Shown one piece after another: positions 8,520 to 16,416 of a DNA stretch of 42,435 nt; the first letter of the stretch is position 1; each line of letters begins with the position of its first letter. The position numbers and the translations under genes are program-made. The DNA comes from Sphingopyxis sp. KK2 (GTDB lineage: Bacteria > Pseudomonadota > Alphaproteobacteria > Sphingomonadales > Sphingomonadaceae), in NCBI RefSeq assembly GCF_001990265.1, contig NZ_LYVN01000023.1, positions 1 to 42,435 of the forward strand, in the 5' to 3' direction. The notes under the pieces are model-generated. The model was not told the origin of the DNA, made no database searches, and saw only the letters and a list, made by a program, of their open reading frames with translations.

Positions 8520-9350
8520 ATGACCAAGGCCTTCTCCCGCCCCGCGCTGATCTGCAACGACAAGAGCGGCAGCTTCGACCCCGCGATCAGCGATGCGATC
8601 GCCGCCGCATGCCGCGACGCCGGCGCCCCGCTCGCCGCGACCTTCGTGCTGCCCGACGCCGATATTCCGACCGCCGACGACTTGCGCCAACAGGGCATCG
8701 ACCTGCTCCTCGTCTGGACCGGCGACGGCACGATCAACGCTGCCGCGCGCAAGGCGGCGGGCTGGGACGGCGCGCTGCTGCCGCTGCCCGGCGGCACGCT
8801 CAACCTACTGTCCAAACAGCTGCACCGCGACCGCCCGGCGCCCGCGATCCTGATCGACGCGCTCGCGGGCAAAGGGCGCCGCCGCCCGATCCCGACGGTC
8901 AAATCCGCAGACGGCGAAGCCTTCATCACCGTCGTCGCCGGTCCGGCGACGCGCTGGGCCGAGGTGCGCGAGACGATGCGGCAGGACGGATTGATCGAGG
9001 CGAGCCGCGCCGCGCCCGACGCGCTCGACGCGATGCTCAACGCCCCCGGCGTGCGCGTCGCCGGCTCGGCGCGCGACTATCCTGCCGTCATCCTGACCCC
9101 GACCGCGCAAGGGATCATCGCCGACGGCATATTGACCGAGGGCACCGCCGATGTGCTGCGCCACGGGCTTGCCTGGCTCGGCGGCGATTTCCGCGACGGG
9201 CCGAGTGAGCGCATCGCCGACGCCGAGACGATCCTGCTCGAAAGCGCGGCGGCGATCAGCCTCGAATATGACGGTGAGCTTGGTGAAACCCCATCCCCGG
9301 CTCGCTTTTCCGTCGCCATGAGCGCCGTCGATTTTCTCGCCACCGTATGA
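8520..9350 (+). CDS. Diacylglycerol-kinase-family lipid kinase
   Basis: 276 residues. GDGTIN at 68-73 and PGGTLN at 90-95 are the two hallmark motifs of the DAGK catalytic domain, found in diacylglycerol, sphingosine and ceramide kinases and in YegS-like lipid kinases. The enzyme would phosphorylate a lipid hydroxyl with ATP at the membrane face. Its stop overlaps the start of the metallophosphoesterase as ATGA. Sphingomonads make sphingolipids, so a ceramide-type substrate is a reasonable thought, but the sequence alone cannot tell it from diacylglycerol. Confidence 0.85.
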   Translation: MTKAFSRPALICNDKSGSFDPAISDAIAAACRDAGAPLAATFVLPDADIPTADDLRQQGIDLLLVWTGDGTINAAARKAAGWDGALLPLPGGTLNLLSKQLHRDRPAPAILIDALAGKGRRRPIPTVKSADGEAFITVVAGPATRWAEVRETMRQDGLIEASRAAPDALDAMLNAPGVRVAGSARDYPAVILTPTAQGIIADGILTEGTADVLRHGLAWLGGDFRDGPSERIADAETILLESAAAISLEYDGELGETPSPARFSVAMSAVDFLATV

Positions 9351-10195
9351 CCCGCCTGTTCCACATCAGCGACCTGCATTTCGGGCTCGAAGATCGTGTC
9401 GCGATCGACTGGTTCGCGCATTGCGTGAAGGCCGAACAGCCCGACGCGGTGTTGATCACCGGCGACCTCACCATGCGCGCACGGAGCCACGAATTCGCCG
9501 CCGCCTGCGACTGGATCGAGCGGCTCGACGTCCCGGTGACGGTCGAGGTCGGCAACCACGACCTCCCCTATTTCAACCCCTTCGCGCGCTTCTTCTGGCC
9601 CTATGCCCGCATCCGCCGGATCGAGCGGCTCGTCGAACGCGAGCTCGACCTGGCCGGCGTCGCAGTCGTACCGCTCAAGACCACGGCGCGCGCGCAGTGG
9701 CGGCTCGACTGGTCGAAGGGCTGGGTGACGCGCAGCGCGCTCGACAAGACGATGGCGGCGATCGACGCGCTGCCGCCCGGCACGACCGTCTTCGTCACCG
9801 CGCACCACCCGCTGGTCGAGGCGGGAACGCGCGGCCGCGCGCTGACCCGCGGCGGCGAGACGGCGCTCCGCGCGCTCGCCTCGCGCGGCGTCGCGGCAGT
9901 ACTCACCGGCCATGTCCATGACGCGTTCGATCTGGTCAAGGAAACGCGCGACGGCCCGATCCGCATGATCGGTGCCGGCACGCTGTCGCAACGCATCCGC
10001 TCGACCCCACCGAGCTTCAACGAACTGAAGATCGCGAACGGGAGCATCACCGTGCGCGTGCGCAACCTCGAAAAGGTGCCGACCCCCGACATGCAGATCC
10101 CCGACATCCCGCCCGACGCCCTGCCGCCGCGCGAACCCGGCGAACCGGTCGCGCCCGTCGGCGCGGTGCCGCCGGTCGATCCCCCCGTGCATTGA
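9347..10195 (+). CDS. Calcineurin-like metallophosphoesterase
   Basis: 282 residues carrying the full set of metal-ligand motifs in order: ISDLHFG (Asp9, His11), GDLT, GNHD, AHHPL and GHVH. This defines the calcineurin-like phosphoesterase fold related to CpdA-type cyclic nucleotide phosphodiesterases and to phospholipid-processing enzymes such as LpxH. The C-terminus is a proline-rich tail (about the last 35 residues) that looks disordered. It is translationally coupled to the lipid kinase, so a role on the same lipid phosphate is more likely than cAMP turnover, but this is inference. Confidence 0.86.
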   Translation: MTRLFHISDLHFGLEDRVAIDWFAHCVKAEQPDAVLITGDLTMRARSHEFAAACDWIERLDVPVTVEVGNHDLPYFNPFARFFWPYARIRRIERLVERELDLAGVAVVPLKTTARAQWRLDWSKGWVTRSALDKTMAAIDALPPGTTVFVTAHHPLVEAGTRGRALTRGGETALRALASRGVAAVLTGHVHDAFDLVKETRDGPIRMIGAGTLSQRIRSTPPSFNELKIANGSITVRVRNLEKVPTPDMQIPDIPPDALPPREPGEPVAPVGAVPPVDPPVH

Positions 10196-10202
10196 CGCTG
10201 CA

Positions 10203-10249
10203 TTGACGCGCCGCTTCATCCCGTTAGGTTGCAACAAAAAACGGGATGA
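10203..10249 (+). promoter_or_regulatory. Promoter with a 10-bp inverted repeat
   Basis: TTGACGC (10203-10209) is followed after 13 bases by GTTAGGTT (10223-10230), resembling the Caulobacter-type housekeeping promoter. A perfect inverted repeat, TCATCCCGTT (10216-10225) and AACGGGATGA (10240-10249), encloses the predicted -10 and start site. Its right arm touches the AGGA ribosome-binding site before the ATG at 10259. It could be an operator or an RNA hairpin that masks the ribosome-binding site. Confidence 0.5.
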
Positions 10250-10258
10250 GGATCGAAC

Positions 10259-11350
10259 ATGCTGACCAAGGGCGATGATTTTCCGCTGCACCAGACGTGC
10301 GAGCCGGTGGCTTTCGCGGGCACCGACCGCAATTTCTACGACCGCTATTTCTTCAACGGCTACAGCCCCGACGGATCGGTCTTCTTCGCTGCGGCGATGG
10401 GCTTTTATCCCCAGCTCGGCATCGTCGATGCCGCCTTTTGCGTCATCGTCGACGGCGTCCAGCACAACCTCCGCGCCAGCCGTCGGTCGACCGGCGAACG
10501 GCTCGACCTCGGCGTCGGGCCGATCGCGATTTCTATCGATGCGCCGCTCGAACGCGTGACGCTCAGCATCGCGCCCAATGACGGCCCGCTCGCCGCCGAA
10601 CTCAGCTTCACCGGCCGCCATTTCCCGATCGAGGAACCGCGTTTCATCCGCCGCAACGGCACTCGCCTGTTCATGGACTATACCCGCATGACGCAGAACG
10701 GCCGCTGGTCGGGCTGGCTGTCGGCGGGTGGCCAGCGCGTGGCCGTCGGCGACGGCTGGACCGGCACCCGCGACCGCAGCTGGGGCATCCGCCCGGTCGG
10801 CGCGTCCGAACCGCAGCCCCCGCCGCAAGGCAATTTCAACCAATTCTTCTGGCTGTGGACGCCGTGCAATTTCGGCCATGCCTCGCTCTTCTTTCACAGC
10901 AACGACGATGGCGAAGGCCAGCCGTGGAATCGCCGCGCGGTGATCGTCGGCGACAATGGGGCGGAGACGCATTTCGACGCCGCCAGCTTCGCGCTCGACT
11001 GGCAACCGGGCAGCCGCCGCGTCGCCGCGCAGCGCACCGACCTCGGCGGCGGACGATCGCTGACGCTGTCGCCGACCGGCCCGGTCTTCGCGATGAGCGG
11101 GCTCGGCTATACGCATCCGGTGTGGGGGCATGGACTCGACCACGGCGCCGACCTCGCGGTCGCGCACGACAGCATGGCGGAGGGCGACCGCGGCTGGGGC
11201 AACCCGCTCGCGATGCATATCCAGGCGCTCGTCACCGCCGAGCTCGTCGACGGCAGCACGACGCATCGCGGCGTGGGCGTGCTCGAGCAATTGTTCGTCG
11301 GTCCGCATGGTCCTACCGGCCTCTCGGGCCTGATGGACCCCGCCGCATGA
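10259..11350 (+). CDS. Conserved protein of unknown function, possibly lipocalin/DUF7064-like
   Basis: 363 residues with no signal peptide and no membrane helix. Recognisable points are the N-terminal YDRYFFNGYSPDGSVFFAAA, a central TRDRSWGIRPVG and the C-terminal VELVDGSTTHRGVGVLEQ-like strand region. The DRSWG motif recalls beta-rich proteins of the AttH/CrtC and DUF7064 groups; I hold that placement loosely. The stop overlaps the start of an APH-type phosphotransferase as ATGA, a pairing that suggests joint action on one small molecule. No catalytic function can be assigned. Confidence 0.75.
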   Translation: MLTKGDDFPLHQTCEPVAFAGTDRNFYDRYFFNGYSPDGSVFFAAAMGFYPQLGIVDAAFCVIVDGVQHNLRASRRSTGERLDLGVGPIAISIDAPLERVTLSIAPNDGPLAAELSFTGRHFPIEEPRFIRRNGTRLFMDYTRMTQNGRWSGWLSAGGQRVAVGDGWTGTRDRSWGIRPVGASEPQPPPQGNFNQFFWLWTPCNFGHASLFFHSNDDGEGQPWNRRAVIVGDNGAETHFDAASFALDWQPGSRRVAAQRTDLGGGRSLTLSPTGPVFAMSGLGYTHPVWGHGLDHGADLAVAHDSMAEGDRGWGNPLAMHIQALVTAELVDGSTTHRGVGVLEQLFVGPHGPTGLSGLMDPAA

Positions 11351-12390
11351 GCTTCCCGACCTCGCCGGAGGCGATGTCGCCCGCATGGATCGCGGAGAAA
11401 TTGGGGCAGGCGCCGGGCGCGCTGCGCGGCTTTACCGCCAGCAAGGTCGGCACCGGGCAGATGTGCGACAGTTTTCGCCTGGCGCTCGACTGGGCGGGCG
11501 GCATCGACGCGCCGGCAACGATCATCGCCAAATGCCCGAGCCATGACGAAGCGAGCCGCAACATCGCCAAGCTCACCGGCACCTATATCAAGGAGGTCAG
11601 CTGGTACCGCGACCTCGCCGCGACCAGCGGGGTGCCCGCGCCCGCCTGTTACTTCCACGCGATCGAGGAGGACGAAGTCGAGTTCGTCCTGCTTCTCTCC
11701 GACCTCGCCCCGGCGCGGCAGGGCGACCAGCTTGCGGGGCGCGGCTTGGCCGGGCTCGTCCCGTGCATCGAGGCGGTGGCACGGCTCCACGCGCATCTGT
11801 GGAACGATCCGAGGCTCGCCGATATGTCCTTTATCGCGCGCGATAACGGTGACCTGATCCGCGCGATGTTCCCGCAGCTCTATCTCGGTTTCCGCGAACG
11901 CTACGCCGAACGGCTGTCGCCCGAGGTGCTCGACATCGGCGCGGGTATCGTCGACCGGCTCGACTCCTATCTGACCCGCGAGCCCGCCGCGCGAACGCTC
12001 GTCCATGGCGACCTTCGCATCGACAATATCCTCTTCAGCCCCGAGGGCGACCGCTGCTGGCTCGTCGACTGGCAGACGCTCGGCCGCGGCAGCGGCGCCA
12101 ACGACCTCGCCTATCTGATCGGCACCAGCATCGCCGACCCCTTCGAGCGCGCCGCCGCCGACCGCCCCGCCTTCGATCACTGGATCGCGGCGCTGCGGGG
12201 CGCGGGCATCGCCCCCGACCCCGACGCGCTGTGGACCGACTATCGCATCGGCGCGCTCAGCGGATATTTCATGGCGGTCTTCGCCTCGATGAGCGTCGAG
12301 CGCACGACACGCGGCGACGAGATGTTCGCGGTGATGGCTGAACGCCCGGCGCGGCAGGCACTGGCGCTCGGCAGCCTCGATTTGCTCTGA
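11347..12390 (+). CDS. APH-family phosphotransferase
   Basis: 347 residues from ATG 11347, overlapping the previous stop as ATGA. The kinase catalytic loop HGDLRIDNIL (His220, Asp222, Asn227) and metal-binding DWQ (from Asp241) are intact. The N-lobe has a lysine in IIAKCPSHD (Lys62) and an acidic stretch after it. The length and the pattern match the aminoglycoside-phosphotransferase/ecdysteroid-kinase-like group, whose bacterial members often sit in steroid or lipid degradation loci. It is a small-molecule kinase in the cytoplasm; its substrate is probably defined by the coupled upstream protein. Confidence 0.85.
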   Translation: MSFPTSPEAMSPAWIAEKLGQAPGALRGFTASKVGTGQMCDSFRLALDWAGGIDAPATIIAKCPSHDEASRNIAKLTGTYIKEVSWYRDLAATSGVPAPACYFHAIEEDEVEFVLLLSDLAPARQGDQLAGRGLAGLVPCIEAVARLHAHLWNDPRLADMSFIARDNGDLIRAMFPQLYLGFRERYAERLSPEVLDIGAGIVDRLDSYLTREPAARTLVHGDLRIDNILFSPEGDRCWLVDWQTLGRGSGANDLAYLIGTSIADPFERAAADRPAFDHWIAALRGAGIAPDPDALWTDYRIGALSGYFMAVFASMSVERTTRGDEMFAVMAERPARQALALGSLDLL

Positions 12391-12409
12391 CACGAACCCC
12401 CGTTAGGTG
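12382..12409 (+). promoter_or_regulatory. Possible promoter before the desaturase gene
   Basis: TTGCTCT (12382-12388) lies 13 bases before GTTAGGTG (12402-12409), the same layout as the predicted promoter at 10203. The first box is within the last codons of the phosphotransferase gene. The desaturase ATG is at 12442. Confidence 0.35.
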
Positions 12410-12441
12410 CCCATTTACCATGCGCCGCTAAGGCGGAACTC

Positions 12442-13452
12442 ATGGGCGGCCCACCGGACATAACAACGACGCTGTCGGCATGGGCGCCCCCCTTGCTGAC
12501 GCTTGCCGCCGCCTTGATCGCGCTCGCGCTGATGCTGCGCTTCGCGGTCCCGCGCGGCCGGTCGCGCCCGCTGCGCCTGAAGGTGCTGCTGCGCGCGCTG
12601 CTGCCCGCGCGCATCATCCGCAGCGCGTCGGGCCGCGCCGATATCGCCTGGTTCCTCTTCGGCATGTTCTTCTCGGCAAGCGCGCTCGGCTGGGCGCTCT
12701 GGTCCGGCGAATGGTTCGCCGGCCATATGCTGCACGGCCTTCATATCGCCTTCGGCTCGCCCGCGCCGATCGCCGCGCCGGCATGGGTCGCCAGCACCGT
12801 GATGACGCTGGCGCTCTTCCTCGCCTATGAATTCGCCTACTGGCTCAACCACAGTCTCAGCCACCGTGTCGGCTGGATGTGGGAATTCCACAAGGTGCAT
12901 CACACCGCCGAATCGCTGACCCCGCTCACCAATTTCCGTGTCCACCCGGTCGATACGATCCTGTTCTTCAACATGGCGGCCGCGTCGGCGGGCATCGCCA
13001 TGGCGCTCGTGCATTTCGCCTTCGGGCGTGCCGGCGGCGGCTTCCTGATCCACGGCACCAACGCCCTCACCTTCCTCGCCACCATCATCTTCAGCTATCT
13101 TCAGCATTCGCACCTGTGGATCAGCCTGCCCGGCCGCGCCGGCCGCTGGCTGCTCAGCCCCGCGCACCACCAGATCCATCATTCGGTCGAGGAGCGGCAC
13201 CACGACCGTAATTTCGGCTCGACGCTGGCGATCTTCGACCGGCTCTTCGGCACGCTCCACCTGCCGACCGCCAAGCGCGAAAAGCTGCGCTTCGGCGTCG
13301 ACGGCATCGCTTATGATCCGCATGGGCCCATCGGCGCGGTGCTGATGCCCTTCGCCGACGCAAGGCGCCGGATCGCAAGCGACTTCGACGCAACGAAAAA
13401 GGGCGGCCCGTCGCCGGACCGCCCGCTTCAATCGCTTCGCGAAAACGCCTAG
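12442..13452 (+). CDS. Sterol desaturase/fatty acid hydroxylase family membrane protein
   Basis: 336 residues with about four membrane helices. The histidine clusters of the diiron fatty acid hydroxylase superfamily are present: HSLSH (137-141), HKVHH (150-154), a central histidine in LQHSHLW, and HHQIHH followed by HH near 240-256. Such enzymes use oxygen to hydroxylate or desaturate lipids, sterols or carotenoids in the membrane. Its last 20 or so codons (from 13396) are written over the transcription terminator of the opposite gene, giving the tail KKGGPSPDRP. The stop shares CTAG with the convergent gene. The substrate is unknown. Confidence 0.88.
   Translation: MGGPPDITTTLSAWAPPLLTLAAALIALALMLRFAVPRGRSRPLRLKVLLRALLPARIIRSASGRADIAWFLFGMFFSASALGWALWSGEWFAGHMLHGLHIAFGSPAPIAAPAWVASTVMTLALFLAYEFAYWLNHSLSHRVGWMWEFHKVHHTAESLTPLTNFRVHPVDTILFFNMAAASAGIAMALVHFAFGRAGGGFLIHGTNALTFLATIIFSYLQHSHLWISLPGRAGRWLLSPAHHQIHHSVEERHHDRNFGSTLAIFDRLFGTLHLPTAKREKLRFGVDGIAYDPHGPIGAVLMPFADARRRIASDFDATKKGGPSPDRPLQSLRENA
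13396..13424 (-). terminator. Rho-independent terminator of the PepSY-TM gene
   Basis: Arms GGGCGG (13401-13406) and CCGCCC (13419-13424), with an inner CCG/CGG pairing and a small loop, are followed on the minus strand by five T (A5 at 13396-13400). It lies 25 bases past the stop of the minus-strand gene and inside the coding end of the desaturase gene. An almost identical hairpin terminates rpsI. Confidence 0.8.
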
Positions 13453-14003
13453 CTCGCCGCCGCGACGCCGACGAACACCGCCAGCCCCAGTGCCGATCCG
13501 ACCAGCGCGCCGCGCCGCATATTCGGTACCTTGAGCGCCACGATCAAACCCGACGCGACGAGGAAGAACAGCCCGAGCGCGAGGATGACGGCGTAAATCT
13601 TGAACGGCACCCCGCCCTTCGCCTTGTGCAATTGCACGAAGAAGCGGTGCCAGCTGGTGTCCTTGACGATCAGCTTGGCGGTGGTGGCGGTGTCGCCGGG
13701 TTCGAGCGTCACGTCGCGGCGCGATCCGGTCCAGTCGAGCTGGAAACTGTCGCCGGCGGGCTTGACCGACGCGCCGCCGGTCGGCGGCACGATATCGCGC
13801 GCGGCCAGTTCCTTGACGACGATCGCCTGCATCGCCGGCACATCGTCGCTCAGCGGCGCCGACAGCGTCACCGGATAGTCGGTCGTCACATAATCGCCCT
13901 TCGCGCCCCAGGTGTAGAGCGCACCGGTGAGCAGAAAGAGGATGATCGCCGGAAACAGGAAGGCCGCGGTCAGCATGTGCCAGCGGATCAGAAGACGGTG
14001 CAT
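13449..14003 (-). CDS. PepSY-associated membrane protein
   Basis: 184 residues beginning MHRLLIRWHMLTAAFLFPAI, the conserved first helix of PepSY-TM (PiuB-like) proteins. It is followed by TGALYTWG, a periplasmic region of about 100 residues, a second histidine-bearing segment WHRFFVQLHKAKGG, and two more helices. PepSY-TM proteins are linked to siderophore and iron or haem reduction at the inner membrane; this one is shorter than the typical 350-500 residue members and keeps one periplasmic domain. It has its own terminator at 13396-13424. Function is by family only. Confidence 0.78.
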   Translation of the reverse strand: MHRLLIRWHMLTAAFLFPAIILFLLTGALYTWGAKGDYVTTDYPVTLSAPLSDDVPAMQAIVVKELAARDIVPPTGGASVKPAGDSFQLDWTGSRRDVTLEPGDTATTAKLIVKDTSWHRFFVQLHKAKGGVPFKIYAVILALGLFFLVASGLIVALKVPNMRRGALVGSALGLAVFVGVAAAS

Positions 14004-14107
14004 GATAACTCCCGGGACGAATGGCCCGAAGGGCCATGATTGCCGTCAATAATCAACCCGATCGCGGGCTTTGCAACATTTTGTTACGATCGCGCGCCAT
14101 CAGGCTC

Positions 14108-14413
14108 CTATCCAAGCCGGTGCGGCGTGGGATCGCCCAATTCCTCGACCAGTTGCCGGTAAGCCTCCGCGCGGCACCGGGCATAGGTCTCGCCAAGTTC
14201 GGCCCGGACGACCCCATGCTCGGCGACCAGCCGATCGAGGATCGCCGCATCGCCCGACAGCGCAATCTGCCGGACCAGTTCGTCGCCGGGCAGGCCCAGC
14301 GCCGCCGCCATCAGGCGAAAGCTCCGCGCCCGCTGGCGAAATTCGAAATCCATCAGCCGCGAGGATTCCTTTTCTTCCTTGCTGAGCAGCGCGCGGCGAA
14401 GATCGAACACCAT
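14108..14413 (-). CDS. Small helical hypothetical protein
   Basis: 101 residues starting MVFDLRRALLSKEEKE. The protein is rich in Arg, Glu, Leu and Ala and looks entirely helical and cytoplasmic, with no signal or membrane segment. The reading frame has the GC-rich third positions of a true gene. It stands alone between the rpsI terminator and the PepSY-TM gene. I do not recognise the family. Confidence 0.65.
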   Translation of the reverse strand: MVFDLRRALLSKEEKESSRLMDFEFRQRARSFRLMAAALGLPGDELVRQIALSGDAAILDRLVAEHGVVRAELGETYARCRAEAYRQLVEELGDPTPHRLG

Positions 14414-14458
14414 GGCGCCAATCTAAAGCGCGGCGTGTCGCGCCGCAATGCGCGCACG

Positions 14459-14487
14459 AAAAAGGGCGGCCCGTTGCCGGACCGCCC
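14459..14487 (-). terminator. Rho-independent terminator of the rplM-rpsI operon
   Basis: Arms GGGCGG (14464-14469) and CCGCCC (14482-14487) with an inner CCG/CGG pairing, followed on the minus strand by five T (A5 at 14459-14463). It lies 33 bases past the rpsI stop. The 24-base hairpin differs from the one at 13401-13424 by a single loop base. Confidence 0.85.
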
Positions 14488-14519
14488 TTCCCGTTTCCAC
14501 CCGTCGGTGGAAAAAGCTC

Positions 14520-15014
14520 TTAGCGCTTCGAGAACTGGAAGCTGCGGCGGGCCTTGGCCTTGCCGTACTTCTTGCGCTCGACCGTGCGGCTGTCGCGGGT
14601 CAGGAAACCGGCCGTCTTGACGACACCGCGCAGCGCGGGTTCGAAGCGGCTCAGCGCCTGGGCGATACCGTGCAGCACCGCGCCCGCCTGGCCCGACAGG
14701 CCGCCGCCCTTGACGGTGGCGACGATGTCATAGCTGCCGACGCGATCGGCGAGGCCGAAGGGCTGGTTGATGACGAGGCGCAGCGTCGGACGTGCGAAAT
14801 ACACTTCCTGGTCGCGGCCGTTGATCGTGATCTTGCCGGTGCCGGGCTTCAGCCACACGCGGGCGACGGCGTCCTTGCGGCGGCCGGTCGCATAGGCGCG
14901 GCCCTGCGCGTCGACCTTCTTCTCGCGAAGCGGCATCGTGCTGACGGGAGCGACGGTGCCTTCGACGGCGCCGCCGAGGTCCTTGAGATCGGTCATGGTC
15001 TGTTCGTCAGCCAT
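14520..15014 (-). CDS. rpsI: 30S ribosomal protein S9
   Basis: 164 residues. The C-terminus [11 protein letters not shown] is the conserved basic tail of S9 that reaches into the P site of the small subunit. The central [20 protein letters not shown] and [19 protein letters not shown] are typical S9 core. The roughly 35-residue acidic extension at the start is seen in alphaproteobacterial S9. The start ATG overlaps the rplM stop by one base (TAATG). Confidence 0.98.
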   Translation of the reverse strand: MADEQTMTDLKDLGGAVEGTVAPVSTMPLREKKVDAQGRAYATGRRKDAVARVWLKPGTGKITINGRDQEVYFARPTLRLVINQPFGLADRVGSYDIVATVKGGGLSGQAGAVLHGIAQALSRFEPALRGVVKTAGFLTRDSRTVERKKYGKAKARRSFQFSKR

Positions 15015-15496
15015 TATGCACCCACCTTGTTCTTGCGGTTCATCGACGCGATGTCGATCACTTCGGGGTTCTGTCCGGCATGCGGATGTTCGGTGCCGGC
15101 GAAGAGGCGCAGGTTGCGCATCTGCTGGCGGCCGAGCGGGCCACGCGGGATCATGCGTTCGACGGCCTTTTCGAGCACGCGCTCGGGGAAACGGCCTTCC
15201 AGAATCTTCTGGGGGCTGGTTTCCTTGATGCCGCCGGCATAGCCGGTGTGCTTGTAATAGCGCTTGTCGGCCAGCTTCTTGCCGGTGAACGCCACCTTGT
15301 CGGCGTTGATGACGATGACATTGTCACCGCAATCGACGTGCGGGGTGAACGACGGCTTGTGCTTGCCGCGCAGGATGTTGGCGATGATCGATGCAACGCG
15401 GCCCACGACAAGGCCCTCGGCGTCGATCAGCACCCATTTCTTTTCGACCGTAGCGGCATTGGCCGAAGCGGTCGTCTTGGTCAGCGCCTTCATCAT
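15014..15496 (-). CDS. rplM: 50S ribosomal protein L13
   Basis: 160 residues with the L13 signatures [34 protein letters not shown] and [19 protein letters not shown]13 is an early-assembling large-subunit protein. A perfect ribosome-binding site AAGGAGGT (15502-15509) stands 5 bases before ATG 15494-15496 and 8 before the second ATG at 15491-15493, so either methionine may be used. It leads the rplM-rpsI operon; the 173-base leader holds TTGACTT (15615-15621) and TTGACGC (15661-15667), possible -35 boxes, but no convincing matching -10. Confidence 0.98.
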   Translation of the reverse strand: MMKALTKTTASANAATVEKKWVLIDAEGLVVGRVASIIANILRGKHKPSFTPHVDCGDNVIVINADKVAFTGKKLADKRYYKHTGYAGGIKETSPQKILEGRFPERVLEKAVERMIPRGPLGRQQMRNLRLFAGTEHPHAGQNPEVIDIASMNRKNKVGA

Positions 15497-15549
15497 GGCG
15501 ACCTCCTTAAGACATGGACGAGAGCGGGAGGACCCGCCCGAAACAAACC

Positions 15550-15581
15550 GCGCCGCAAGGTCCGGATGGACGCCGCGGCGC
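15550..15581 (-). promoter_or_regulatory. Hairpin in the rplM leader
   Basis: Outer arms GCGCCGC (15550-15556) and GCGGCGC (15575-15581) enclose an inner GTCC/GGAC stem (15560-15563, 15568-15571). It lies 54-85 bases before the rplM start. L13 of Escherichia coli is known to repress its own operon through its mRNA leader, so a regulatory structure is possible here; the sequence alone shows only the stem. Confidence 0.3.
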
Positions 15582-15669
15582 TTCGGAGCGGGCCAATGGC
15601 GTTATCGACGCCGAAAGTCAAGCGAACAGCGGCTTTGCTGACGGGTAAAATAATACCTCTGCGTCAAGC

Positions 15670-16356
15670 CTAGCCCGGATCGCCCGGCGCCAGCGCGCGA
15701 ATGCGCTCCTCGACCAGCGTCCGCGCCTCGCTCCCCGGCTCGGCGATCCAGCTCTGCCGCTGTTCGCGCAGCACCAGTCCGGTCGCGGTGTCGACCGTCC
15801 ACAGCGTTTCGATATCGAGCGGCGCGGCGGCGCTATCGCCCGCACCGCTCACCGCGCCCTTTTCGACCCTGGCGGCCGTCAGCGACGCGCCGTCGTGCCG
15901 GATCGAGACCGAGGCCTCGCCGTCGCCCGTCACCGGGATCGCGGCGTTTGCCGGCGCGATCATCGCGCGGATGTCGGCGGTGACCAGCTTGTCGCGCTCG
16001 GCATCGGGCAGCGCGGCGAGCAGCGCCGCAACCTGCCGCGCCTCGGGCGCCCCGGCCCCCGCCGCCAGCCCTTGCGTCCGTTCGGCAACCCGCGCCCACA
16101 GCGCCTCGGGATCGGCGAGCGCAACCGCGTGCCCGTCGGCATCGACCAGATAGGTCAGCGTCTCGCCGACCAGCGGCTGCACCAGCCCGGTCAGTGCGCG
16201 GACGAGTTCGGGCCGCGCGTCGGATTCGATCCGGCGCAGCATGGCATCGAGCCGATACCCGCGCCCCGCGCCCTTCCATTCGAGCGCATAGACGAGCGAA
16301 AAGGAGATCAGCGCACCGCTGCGGCTGATCCGCCGCGTCGTCACGCGATAGGTCAT
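15670..16356 (-). CDS. Secreted hypothetical protein with an apparently broken N-terminus
   Basis: The open frame gives 228 residues from ATG 16356 (MTYRVTTRRISRSGAL...). The protein-like sequence runs further upstream in the same frame (RVAISDRRFAPPVGQP) back to the heme A synthase stop, with no ATG, GTG or TTG start. In a second frame an ATG at 16480 overlaps that stop as ATGA and encodes a good signal peptide (MIGAGAWAGVLLHLAAPEAA). Removing one base from the GGGG at 16413-16416 joins the two into a 269-residue secreted protein. I read this as a frameshift or a sequencing error. The family is not recognised; it contains long helical and repetitive Ala/Arg segments. Confidence 0.65.
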   Translation of the reverse strand: MTYRVTTRRISRSGALISFSLVYALEWKGAGRGYRLDAMLRRIESDARPELVRALTGLVQPLVGETLTYLVDADGHAVALADPEALWARVAERTQGLAAGAGAPEARQVAALLAALPDAERDKLVTADIRAMIAPANAAIPVTGDGEASVSIRHDGASLTAARVEKGAVSGAGDSAAAPLDIETLWTVDTATGLVLREQRQSWIAEPGSEARTLVEERIRALAPGDPG

Positions 16357-16416
16357 CGGCTGGCCGACCGGCGGCGCAAAACGCCGGTCCGATATCGCGA
16401 CGCGCGGGCGGCGGGG

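Noticed and set aside
9077..11386. Very long open frame on the minus strand across the lipid kinase, phosphoesterase and 363-residue protein genes
   Set aside because: It is rich in Arg, Ala and Asp with no family motifs and lies opposite three genes with clear motifs; long antisense frames are expected at this GC content.
12415..14049. 544-codon minus-strand open frame over the desaturase and PepSY-TM region
   Set aside because: Low-complexity composition and overlap with two well-supported genes; it is a shadow frame.
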